NCBI GenBank assembly: GCA_013813215.1
Contig: JACCSC010000117.1
Span: 1-17,782, forward strand
Reading direction: 5' to 3'
Length of the DNA: 17,782 nucleotides
DNA from: Geodermatophilaceae bacterium
GTDB lineage: Bacteria; Actinomycetota; Actinomycetes; Mycobacteriales; Geodermatophilaceae
Shown here one piece after another: positions 1 to 6,911 of this stretch (the stretch's first letter is position 1; each line of letters starts with the position of its first letter). The notes beneath the pieces are model-generated. The model ran no database searches and had not been told where the DNA came from. It saw only the letters and a program-made list of their open reading frames with translations. The position numbers and the translations under genes are program-made.

Positions 1-1252
1 CCGGGTCGGCGGCCAGGTCGTACAGCTGCGCGCCGTCCGGTGCCGACCAGACGTACTTGAAGCGATCGCGGCGGATCATGAAGATCGGCGCCACCGCGCC
101 CTCGCCGAGGTACTCCCCCAGCACGGTTCGGCCCGGGTCGCGATCGCCGTACAACTGGGGCAGCAGGCTCCCCCCGTCGACGACGTGCCCGAGCTCACCG
201 CGCGGGTCCCCCCCGGCCAGCTCGACCAGCGTGGGCAGGACGTCGTACAGCGAGACGTGGTCGCCGACGGCGACCCCGCGGTCGGCGCCAGGGGCGGACA
301 CCACCAGGGGGATCCGGCACGCGTTCTCGAAGAACGACATCTTGTACCAGAGCCCGCGCTCGCCGAGCTGGTCGCCGTGGTCGGCGGTGAAGATCACCAC
401 CGTGTTGCCGGCCATGCCGGTGGCCTCGAGCGTCTCGCGCAGCAGGGCCAGCCAGTCATCCACGTAGGAGACGGCGGCGTAGTACGCGTGGCGCGCGGTC
501 CGCACCATGTCGTCGGTGATCTGTACGGCGTCCATGGCCGAGACGTGCCGGAGCCGGGCACTGTGCGGGTCGTCCTCGACGTCACCGGCGCCGACCCGCG
601 GCAAGTCGATGTCCGCATGGCGGTAGCGGTCCCAGTAGCGCTGGCGCATCGCGTAGGGATCGTGCGGGTGGGTGAAGGACACCGTGAGCAGCCAGGGTCG
701 CCCGTCCGTGGACCGGGCGACGTCGCGCAACTCGCGGACGGCCTGGAAACCCACCTCGTCGTCGAAGTCCAGCTGGTTGGTCGCCTCGGCGATCCCGGCG
801 TGCACGACGCTGTCCATGTTGTGGAACCACCAGTCGAACCTGCCCTGCGGGTCCTCCCAGTTCGGCGTCCAGCCGAAGTCGGCCGGGTAGATGTCGGTGG
901 TCAGCCGCCGCTCGAAGCCGTGCAGCTGGTCGGGCCCGACGAAGTGCATCTTCCCGCACAGCGTGGTGCGGTAGCCCAACGAGCGCAGGTGGTGGGCGAA
1001 CGTCGGCACCGCGGCCGGTAGCTCCGAGGCGTTGTCGTACGCGCCGATCCGGCTGTTGCGCTGCCCCGTGACCATCGCGAAGCGGCCGGGCGCGCACAGC
1101 GGGCTGTTGGAGTACGCCGAGGTGAACACCACGCCGTCCGCGGCGAGCCGGTCGACGGCCGGGGCGCGGACCACCGGATGGCCGTACACGGGAAGGAAGG
1201 AGGCGGCCAGCTGGTCGGCCATGACCAGCAGGATGTTCGGTCGTCCAGGCAT
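1..1252 (-). CDS. betC: Choline-sulfatase-type sulfatase (partial, C-terminus beyond left edge)
   Basis: Family role: a type I sulfatase hydrolysing choline-O-sulfate to choline and sulfate, normally in the cytoplasm. I translated the minus strand by hand from ATG at 1252; 417 codons are visible and the frame is open to base 1. Visible motifs: N-terminal NILLVMADQ with the metal-binding Asp (residue 13); the formylglycine core CAPGR at 53-57, inside NSPLCAPGRF; GKMHFVG at about 100-106; THPHDPY at 194-200; ADHGDQLGERGLWYKM from about 290. The last, and the DRYRHADIDLPRV stretch near 208-220, closely resemble choline sulfatases as I remember them. The family usually has Ser at the fourth CxPxR position; Gly here keeps the CxPxR core. 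No signal peptide is seen. It is divergent from an osmoprotectant transporter, which supports a choline-ester substrate. Confidence is high for sulfatase and good for choline sulfatase. Confidence 0.9.
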   Translation of the reverse strand, partial: MPGRPNILLVMADQLAASFLPVYGHPVVRAPAVDRLAADGVVFTSAYSNSPLCAPGRFAMVTGQRNSRIGAYDNASELPAAVPTFAHHLRSLGYRTTLCGKMHFVGPDQLHGFERRLTTDIYPADFGWTPNWEDPQGRFDWWFHNMDSVVHAGIAEATNQLDFDDEVGFQAVRELRDVARSTDGRPWLLTVSFTHPHDPYAMRQRYWDRYRHADIDLPRVGAGDVEDDPHSARLRHVSAMDAVQITDDMVRTARHAYYAAVSYVDDWLALLRETLEATGMAGNTVVIFTADHGDQLGERGLWYKMSFFENACRIPLVVSAPGADRGVAVGDHVSLYDVLPTLVELAGGDPRGELGHVVDGGSLLPQLYGDRDPGRTVLGEYLGEGAVAPIFMIRRDRFKYVWSAPDGAQLYDLAADP

Positions 1253-1287
1253 GCCGTCCCGCCTACCGTCGTACGTCGAAGGCCGTG

Positions 1288-1293
1288 ACGCTA
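1288..1293 (-). promoter_or_regulatory. Candidate -10 box for the sulfatase gene
   Basis: On the minus strand this reads TAGCGT, fitting an actinobacterial TAnnnT -10 element. It would give a transcript with a leader of roughly 30 nt before ATG 1252. No convincing -35 is visible. The palindrome at 1296-1310 would lie just upstream of the box, between the -10 and -35 positions. The assignment is weak. Confidence 0.35.
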
Positions 1294-1295
1294 CT

Positions 1296-1334
1296 ACCGC
1301 GGGCCGCGGTCACCTTCCTATACTCCGCGGGCCG
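1296..1334. promoter_or_regulatory. Candidate operator: palindrome plus direct repeat between sulfatase and transporter operon
   Basis: ACCGCGG-G-CCGCGGT at 1296-1310 is a perfect 15-bp palindrome. Its core word CCGCGGGCCG (1297-1306) recurs at 1325-1334. The two copies are 28 bp apart and bracket the TATACT box at 1319-1324, so one copy covers the -35 position and the other the likely start site of the rightward promoter. A regulator of both divergent units is inferred; no regulator gene is in the window. Confidence 0.5.
1319..1324 (+). promoter_or_regulatory. -10 box of the osmoprotectant transporter operon
   Basis: TATACT is one base from the TATAAT consensus and is strikingly AT-rich for this region. 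It would start a transcript near 1331 with a leader of about 50 nt. A Shine-Dalgarno GGGAGG lies at 1368-1373, eight bases before the GTG start at 1382. No good -35 is seen; that position is occupied by the palindrome. Confidence 0.55.
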
Positions 1335-1381
1335 GGGCCACTGGGTGGGCAGAGCGCCTCGACGGGCGGGAGGCATGCACG

Positions 1382-2026
1382 GTGACCGTCTCCAGCTACC
1401 TGCAGCGCCGGTGGGACGTCGTCCTCCAGCTGACGTTGGAGCACCTGATCGCGGTGGGGATCGCGGTCGGGTTCGCGACCGTCGTCGGTGTCCTGCTCGC
1501 CGTCGCGGTCTACCGCAACGACCGCGCGGTCACGGTGCTGCTCGTCGTGGTCAACACGCTGTTCACGGTGCCTGCGTTGGCCTATTTCGGGGCGCTGATC
1601 GTGCTCGTCGGTCTGGGTTGGACGTCAGCCATCACCGTGCTGGCCATCTACGCGCTCCTGCCGATCGTCCGCAACACCGTGACGGGCCTGCGCGAGGTCG
1701 ACCCGGCGATCGTCCGGGCGGCTACCGGCATGGGCATGTCCCGCTTCGGCCGGCTGACCCGGGTGGAACTCCCCCTGGCCTACCCGGTGATCCTGTCCGG
1801 TCTGCGGGTGGCGACCGTGCTGATCGTCGGCATCGCCGCGATCGGGGCGTACGTCGCCGGCCCCGGCCTCGGTGAACTGATCTTCAGCGGCCTGGGGGCG
1901 CTCGGAACGGCGCGCGCCATCCCCGAGATCACCATCGGGACGGTCGCCATCGTGCTGGTCGCCCTCGTCCTCGACGGGCTGCTCGCCCTGCTCGGCCGCT
2001 TCAGCACACCGAGGGGGCTGCGATGA
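1382..2026 (+). CDS. opuCB: Osmoprotectant ABC transporter permease (OpuCB/ProW type)
   Basis: Inner-membrane subunit of a glycine betaine/choline-type importer, 214 residues, the usual size for the short OpuB/OpuC permeases. The sequence shows about five or six hydrophobic segments (for example around residues 24-44, 48-70 and 79-92). A typical EAA cytoplasmic loop, VDPAIVRAATGMGMSRFGRLTRVELP shortened here to its core RAATGMGMS, contacts the ATPase. The GTG start at 1382 is chosen because GGGAGG sits eight bases upstream; the nearby ATG at 1375 is out of frame. Its stop overlaps the start of the ATPase gene (ATGA), indicating translational coupling. The exact substrate (choline, betaine, carnitine or choline-O-sulfate) cannot be read from this subunit. 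The symbol is by family analogy. Confidence 0.9.
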   Translation: MTVSSYLQRRWDVVLQLTLEHLIAVGIAVGFATVVGVLLAVAVYRNDRAVTVLLVVVNTLFTVPALAYFGALIVLVGLGWTSAITVLAIYALLPIVRNTVTGLREVDPAIVRAATGMGMSRFGRLTRVELPLAYPVILSGLRVATVLIVGIAAIGAYVAGPGLGELIFSGLGALGTARAIPEITIGTVAIVLVALVLDGLLALLGRFSTPRGLR

Positions 2027-3195
2027 GCGAGCCGATGATCCGCCTGGACAAACTCACCAAGCGTTATCCCGGCCACGACGGGGCCGCGGTCGACGCGATC
2101 GACCTGGCCATGCCCAAGGGCGAGATCGTCATCCTGGTCGGGCCGTCGGGCTGCGGCAAGACGACGACCCTGGAGATGATCAACCGGCTGATCGAGCCGA
2201 CCTCCGGGCGGATCTTCCTGGAGGGCGAGGACGTCACCCACGTCGATCCCGACCAGCTGCGCCGGCGGATGGGCTACGTCATTCAGCAGATCGGCCTGTT
2301 CCCGCACCAGACGATCGCGCAGAACATCGCCACCGTCCCGCGGATGCTGGGCTGGGACGCCAAGCGGACCAACGCCCGAGTCGACGAGCTGCTGCACATG
2401 GTCGGCCTGGACCCGAGCCGTTACCGGGACCGCTACCCCAAGGAGATGTCCGGTGGTCAGCGCCAGCGCGTCGGGGTCGCCCGCGCCATGGCCGCCGACC
2501 CGCCGGTGATGCTCATGGACGAGCCGTTCGGGGCCACCGACCCGATCACCCGGGAGCGGCTGCAGAACGAGTTCCTGCGCATCCAGGAGGACATCGGCAA
2601 GACCATCGTCTTCGTCACCCACGACATCGACGAGGCGATCAAGATGGGTGACCGGATCGCGATCCTGGACGTCGGCTCACGGGTGGCGCAGTACGACACC
2701 CCCGAGGCGATCCTGTCCCACCCGGCCAGCGCGTTCGTCGAGCAGTTCCTCGGCGCCGGCATCCTGCTGAAGCGGCTGAACCTGAGCCGGGTCGAGGACG
2801 TCGAGGTAGCCACCGGCGAGTGGCCGACGATCGACCGGGGCAGCACGGGCGAGCAGGCCCGGGCGCAGCTGCGGAAGTCCGGGCGCAGCCACCTGCTGCT
2901 GCTCGACGACCAGCGCCGGCCGGCGCGGTGGATCGGGGCGGCCGATCTCGAACGCTCGGACGCCGGAACCGGCGACCTGTCGGGACTCGGCACCGAGGTC
3001 CAGGCCTGCGTCGACCTGCGCGCCACCCTGAACGGCGCGCTGCAGGAGATGCTGCTCAACGCCAACGGTGTGGCGGTCGTCGTGGACCGCGAGGGCGCCT
3101 ACGCCGGCACCCTCGATCTGGACACGATCATCGCCGCGATCCGGCGGATGCGGGCAGCCAGTCCGGACGGCGACGTCCCGCTGGACCCGGCATGA
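2023..3195 (+). CDS. opuCA: Osmoprotectant ABC transporter ATP-binding protein with C-terminal CBS region
   Basis: Cytoplasmic ATPase of the importer, 390 residues. The N-terminal ABC domain has Walker A GPSGCGKTT (40-48), a Q-loop in VIQQIGLFPH (86-95), signature SGGQRQR (143-149), Walker B LMDEP (164-168) and switch His200 in FVTHD. The region after about 255 has the alternating pattern of a CBS pair, as in OpuCA, where CBS domains sense ionic strength or cyclic di-AMP in some relatives. The D-loop reads GATDPITR, whereas I expect GALDPITR in this family. ATG 2023 overlaps the preceding stop and has GAGGGGG at 2011-2017. The stop overlaps the next start (ATGA at 3192-3195), so permease, ATPase and permease are probably translated as a coupled set. 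Confidence 0.95.
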   Translation: MSEPMIRLDKLTKRYPGHDGAAVDAIDLAMPKGEIVILVGPSGCGKTTTLEMINRLIEPTSGRIFLEGEDVTHVDPDQLRRRMGYVIQQIGLFPHQTIAQNIATVPRMLGWDAKRTNARVDELLHMVGLDPSRYRDRYPKEMSGGQRQRVGVARAMAADPPVMLMDEPFGATDPITRERLQNEFLRIQEDIGKTIVFVTHDIDEAIKMGDRIAILDVGSRVAQYDTPEAILSHPASAFVEQFLGAGILLKRLNLSRVEDVEVATGEWPTIDRGSTGEQARAQLRKSGRSHLLLLDDQRRPARWIGAADLERSDAGTGDLSGLGTEVQACVDLRATLNGALQEMLLNANGVAVVVDREGAYAGTLDLDTIIAAIRRMRAASPDGDVPLDPA

Positions 3196-3974
3196 CCGCC
3201 CTCGCGCTCGACCTCGACGAGGCGGTCGTCGGCCGCCGGCAGCGCACACTGCTCCGCCGCGCCCGCTTCGTCGGCGTGCCGCTGGCGGTCGCGCTGGCCT
3301 GCTTGGCCATGTACCTGTACGTGCAGAGCCAGGATCTGGACAACATCGAGCGGCGGATCATCACCTTCGCCAACATTCGCCGAGCCGCGGGCGAGCAGAT
3401 CGAGATCGCGCTCTGGGCCACCGCGCTGACCCTGGTCATCGCCGTACCGCTGGGTATCGCGCTGACCCGCCCGTGGGCGCGTCGGATCGCCCCGATCGTC
3501 ATCGCCGTGGCCAATATCGGGCAGGGGATCCCGGCCATCGGGCTGCTCTTCTTCGTCTACATCCAGCTCGTGCGCAGCGGCTCCACGGCCACCGTGCTGG
3601 GGATGGCGATTTACGCGATCCTGCCGGTCCTGCGGGGCACGATGGTCGGTCTGCAGCAGGTCGACCGCGGCGTGGTCAAGGCGGCCCGCGGGATGGGGAT
3701 GGGCAAGGGCGAGGTGCTCGTGCGGGTCGAGATGCCCTTGGCCGTCCCGATCCTGCTCACCGGCGTACGCACCGCGCTGGTCCTGACGGTGGCCACAGCG
3801 GTGCTGGCCGCATTCATCGGCGGCGGCACGTTCGGGTCGCTGATCATCAGCGGGCAGGCGCAGGGCCGCCCCCTGGCGGTGGCCGTCGGCAGTCTCGGCG
3901 CCGCCTCGCTGGCCATCCTGGCCGACTGGGTGGGCGGGATCGTGGAGGACCTGTTGCGCCCCAAAGGCTTGTAA
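3192..3974 (+). CDS. opuCD: Osmoprotectant ABC transporter permease (second subunit, OpuCD/ProZ type)
   Basis: Second membrane subunit, 260 residues, pairing with the product of the first permease gene. After a basic N-terminus there is a hydrophobic segment at about 28-46, then a periplasm-facing stretch, then five or so further helices. The EAA loop reads VDRGVVKAARGMGMGKGEVLVRVEMP in shortened core form KAARGMGMG, matching the first permease. GGGTFGSLIISG near the end is typical of the family. ATG 3192 is chosen over upstream in-frame starts because it overlaps the ATPase stop and because those upstream starts would extend deep into the ATPase gene. The binding-protein gene follows after 52 bp. 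Confidence 0.92.
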   Translation: MTALALDLDEAVVGRRQRTLLRRARFVGVPLAVALACLAMYLYVQSQDLDNIERRIITFANIRRAAGEQIEIALWATALTLVIAVPLGIALTRPWARRIAPIVIAVANIGQGIPAIGLLFFVYIQLVRSGSTATVLGMAIYAILPVLRGTMVGLQQVDRGVVKAARGMGMGKGEVLVRVEMPLAVPILLTGVRTALVLTVATAVLAAFIGGGTFGSLIISGQAQGRPLAVAVGSLGAASLAILADWVGGIVEDLLRPKGL

Positions 3975-4014
3975 GCGGACCACAGAGCAGTCACAGTCGG
4001 CACCACTCGACGAC

Positions 4015-4020
4015 GAAGGG
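4015..4020 (+). promoter_or_regulatory. Ribosome binding site for the binding-protein gene
   Basis: GAAGGG six bases ahead of ATG 4027 supports this start. The 52-bp gap before the gene shows no clear promoter or terminator, so it is probably read from the upstream operon promoter. Confidence 0.5.
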
Positions 4021-4026
4021 CACCCC

Positions 4027-5022
4027 ATGCAGACGACACCGACCCGGCTCCGATGGGCTGCGATCCTGGCCGTGCTCGCGCTGGGGCTTTCCGCCTGCGG
4101 CGGCGACGACGACACCGGGACCACCGGCGGCGGGGGCGGAGGCGGTGGTGGTGGCGACTCGATAGGCGACCAGTTCGACCTGTCCGGCGTCGAGATCCGG
4201 ATCGGCGCGAAGGACTTCACCGAACAGCTGCTGCTCGGTCAGCTGGCCAAGCAGGCGCTGGAGGCGGCCGGGGCCACGGTCGACCTGACGGAGAACCTGC
4301 CCAGCCCGGCCGGAGCCCGCGAAGCCCTGCTGGCCGGCGAGGTGGACGCGGCGTGGGAGTACACCGGGACGGCGTACATCAACTACCTGCAACACGACAC
4401 GCCCATCGACGACCCGACAGCGCAGTACGAGGCGGTTGCCGAGGAAGACCTGGCCCAGAACAACATCTTCTGGACCCAGCCGGCGCCGTTCGACGACACC
4501 TACGGCCTGGCCACCCGTCGTGACTTCGCCGAGGACAACGGGCTGGCGACGCTGGAAGACGTGGCGGCATTCGTCGAGGACAACCCGGACGAGGCCACGC
4601 TGTGCCTGGACAGCACGTTCGGCTCGCGCGACGACGGGATCATCCGGTTCGAGGACGCCTACGGCGTCACCTGGCCCGACGATCAGCAGATCGTGCAGGA
4701 GTTCGCGATCATCTACCAGGCGACCGCCGACGGCGACCCGTGCAACTTCGGCGAGGTCTTCACCACGGACGGACGCATCCAATCCCTCGACCTGGCGCTG
4801 ATGGAGGACACCGAGAGCGCCTTCATCAGCTACCTGTCGGCCGTGCAGATCGACAACGACTTCAACGAGGCCAACCCCGACGTGGCCCCCGTGCTCGAGC
4901 TGGTGTCGGCCCCCTTGGACGAGGCCCTCATGACCAGCCTGAACGCCCAGGTCGACGTGGACGGCGAGTTCCCCGAGGACGTCATCGCGCAGTACCTCGA
5001 GGACCAGGGCTTCCTGGGCTGA
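4027..5022 (+). CDS. opuCC: Osmoprotectant ABC transporter substrate-binding lipoprotein
   Basis: Extracellular, lipid-anchored solute receptor of the importer, 331 residues. Signal peptide: basic QTTPTRLRW, hydrophobic core, lipobox LSAC with the acylated Cys24. A linker follows with ten consecutive glycines (34-43). The mature fold begins with EIRIGAKDFTEQLLLGQLAK, a hallmark of the OpuC/ProX-type binding domain. AWEYTGTAYINYL (109-121) and TFGSRDDGIIR (197-207) are also family-like. Cys193 and Cys239 could form a disulfide. The aromatic residues expected to cage a quaternary ammonium group (several Tyr, Phe and Trp) are present, but I cannot assign them individually. It is the last gene of the transporter operon, convergent with glpD. 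Confidence 0.93.
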   Translation: MQTTPTRLRWAAILAVLALGLSACGGDDDTGTTGGGGGGGGGGDSIGDQFDLSGVEIRIGAKDFTEQLLLGQLAKQALEAAGATVDLTENLPSPAGAREALLAGEVDAAWEYTGTAYINYLQHDTPIDDPTAQYEAVAEEDLAQNNIFWTQPAPFDDTYGLATRRDFAEDNGLATLEDVAAFVEDNPDEATLCLDSTFGSRDDGIIRFEDAYGVTWPDDQQIVQEFAIIYQATADGDPCNFGEVFTTDGRIQSLDLALMEDTESAFISYLSAVQIDNDFNEANPDVAPVLELVSAPLDEALMTSLNAQVDVDGEFPEDVIAQYLEDQGFLG

Positions 5023-5057
5023 GGCGGTCCGCTCGAGTCTGTGTCGTGCTCAGCGGC

Positions 5058-5072
5058 GGGGCGCGGAGCCCC
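5058..5072 (+). terminator. Candidate hairpin downstream of the transporter operon
   Basis: GGGGC-GCGGA-GCCCC gives a five-base-pair GC stem 36 bases after the opuCC stop. A second small stem, GGGG-TTCA-CCCC, follows at 5089-5100. Neither has a T-run, as is common in high-GC actinobacteria. The stem resembles the hairpin after whiB at 12750-12766. Termination is inferred. Confidence 0.35.
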
Positions 5073-5207
5073 AGGAGTAACTCTGCGTGGGGTTCACCCC
5101 GGCGGCCCAGAGGCACACCGTAACCGTGAGTGATGGACCTGATGCGGACCTGGCGGCTTTCCGCATCACAGCCCGACATATCGTCCGAGTGCGCGTCATC
5201 GGCTACG

Positions 5208-6911
5208 TTACGTGACAGCCGGACCGCGGACGTCGGGGGCGCCTACCCGGGCCGCGTCCGCGGTCCGGTCGTCCGGCATCCGCTGCGACTCGCGTTCGGC
5301 GGCCACCCGGGCGCGGTAGTGCTCGATCTCCAGGTGCACCCGCGCCGGGGTCCAGCCCAGCACCTCGGCCATCACCTCCGCCACCCGGGCGGCGCTGTCC
5401 AGCCCGCGGTGCGGCGTGCGGACCGAGATCCGGGTCCGCCGGGTCAGCACGTCGTCCAGGTGCAGCGCCCCCTCGGCGAGGCAGGCGTAGTGCACTTCGG
5501 CGGCGAGGTGGTCCGGCGCCCCGGGCAGGGCCGCGGCCAGGTCGGGGCGCCGGACCATCAGGGCGAGCAGCTCGCCGGTGCGGTCGCCGTACCGCAGCGC
5601 CAGCCGATGGACCAGCGGCGCTCCTACCCCGTCGCGGCCGGCGAGCGCATTGGCGTCCACCGCTGCGTGCGCACCGACCAGCGGCAGCCGGGCCGTCCGG
5701 CTGGCCGGTACGCCGAGGCGTCCCGCCGTCGCCGCATCCACGGCATCGGCGGCCATCACCCGGTAGGTCGTGTACTTGCCGCCGGCTACGAGCACGAACC
5801 CGGGAGCCGGACTGACCACCGCGTGCTCGCGGGACAGCCGGCTGGTCGCGTCGGACTCGCCGGCCAGCAGCGGCCGCAGGCCGGCGTACACGCCCTCGAT
5901 GTCCCCGCGCGTCAACGGTCGGGCCAGGACGGCGTTGAGCTGCCCCAGCAAGTAGTCGATGTCGGCCGAGCTGGCCGCCGGGTGGGCGCGGTCCAGGTTC
6001 CAGTCGGTGTCGGTAGTTCCGACCAGCCAGTGCCCCTCCCACGGGATGACGAACAGCACGCTGCTCGGCGTCCGCAGGATCAGCCCATCCGAGCCGTCGA
6101 TCCGGTTCCCCGCGAGCACGAGGTGCACGCCCTTCGACGCGCGCACCCGCACGCTGCTCGGACCCCCGAGCAGCCGGCCGATGTCGTCGCTCCAGACGCC
6201 GGTCGCGGCGATCACCGCTCGGGACCGCACCTCGAGCGATGCGCCGGTCTCCAGGCACCGGGCCCGCACGCCGGTCACGGCGCCGCCGGCCCGCAGCAGA
6301 CCGGTCACCCGGGCGCTGCTGACCGCGGCCGCCCCGTACGCCGCCGCCGTCCGCGCGACAGCCAGGGTGTGCCGGGCGTCGTCGACCTGGGCGTCGAAGT
6401 AGCGGATCGCGCCCCGGATCCCGCTCGGAGCCAGGCCAGGGAAGGCGCGCAGCGTGCCCCGACGCGACAGGTGCTGGTGTCCCGGTACACCAGCCGAACC
6501 GAACGAGGACGCCAGGGCGTCGTACAGCGCCAGGCCGGCGCCGTAGTACGCGCGCGGCCAGACCGGCGCGGTCAGCGGCAGCAGGAACGGCTGGGGACGG
6601 ACCAGGTGCGGGGCGATGGTGCGCAGCTGGCGGCCGCGTTCGAGCAACGCCTCCCGAACCAGGGGCAGGTCCAGCTGCTCCAGGTAGCGCAGGCCGCCGT
6701 GCACCAACTTGGACGAGCGGCTGGACGTCCCGGCCGCCCAGTCCCGGGCTTCCAACAGCGCCACGGACAGCCCCCGACTGGCCGCGTCCAGCGCCGCACC
6801 GGTCCCGGTGATGCCCCCACCGATCACGACCACGTCGAAGACCTCGGTGGCCATCCGGGCCAGGTCGTCGGCCCGGCGGCTCGGCCCCAGCCGCGAGCGG
6901 TCAGCCGGCAC
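5208..6911 (-). CDS. glpD: Aerobic glycerol-3-phosphate dehydrogenase, FAD-dependent
   Basis: Oxidises sn-glycerol 3-phosphate to dihydroxyacetone phosphate, passing electrons to the quinone pool; a membrane-associated flavoenzyme. 567 residues, normal for bacterial GlpD. Visible: the dinucleotide-binding motif VVVIGGGITGTGAA (27-40); GTSSRSSKLVHGGLRYLEQ, a GlpD signature; FVIPWEGHWLVGTTDTDW; GVYAGLRPLL; and the C-terminal helical domain containing EGALHLDDVLTRRTRIS. The closest remembered match is mycobacterial GlpD2. GTG at 6911 is preferred over the internal ATG (residue 20) because the stretch before the FAD motif resembles GlpD2 N-termini and because it overlaps the upstream gene's stop by 11 bp. 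It is the last gene of the manB operon. Its final codons form one arm and the loop of an inverted repeat at 5219-5268. Confidence 0.95.
   Translation of the reverse strand: MPADRSRLGPSRRADDLARMATEVFDVVVIGGGITGTGAALDAASRGLSVALLEARDWAAGTSSRSSKLVHGGLRYLEQLDLPLVREALLERGRQLRTIAPHLVRPQPFLLPLTAPVWPRAYYGAGLALYDALASSFGSAGVPGHQHLSRRGTLRAFPGLAPSGIRGAIRYFDAQVDDARHTLAVARTAAAYGAAAVSSARVTGLLRAGGAVTGVRARCLETGASLEVRSRAVIAATGVWSDDIGRLLGGPSSVRVRASKGVHLVLAGNRIDGSDGLILRTPSSVLFVIPWEGHWLVGTTDTDWNLDRAHPAASSADIDYLLGQLNAVLARPLTRGDIEGVYAGLRPLLAGESDATSRLSREHAVVSPAPGFVLVAGGKYTTYRVMAADAVDAATAGRLGVPASRTARLPLVGAHAAVDANALAGRDGVGAPLVHRLALRYGDRTGELLALMVRRPDLAAALPGAPDHLAAEVHYACLAEGALHLDDVLTRRTRISVRTPHRGLDSAARVAEVMAEVLGWTPARVHLEIEHYRARVAAERESQRMPDDRTADAARVGAPDVRGPAVT
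5219..5268. repeat. 14-bp perfect inverted repeat at the 3' end of glpD
   Basis: CCGGACCGCGGACG (5219-5232) and its exact reverse complement CGTCCGCGGTCCGG (5255-5268) are separated by 22 bases. The repeat lies inside the last codons of glpD, at the convergent junction with opuCC. It could end transcripts from either side or protect the glpD mRNA 3' end. There is no adjacent T-run. Confidence 0.55.
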
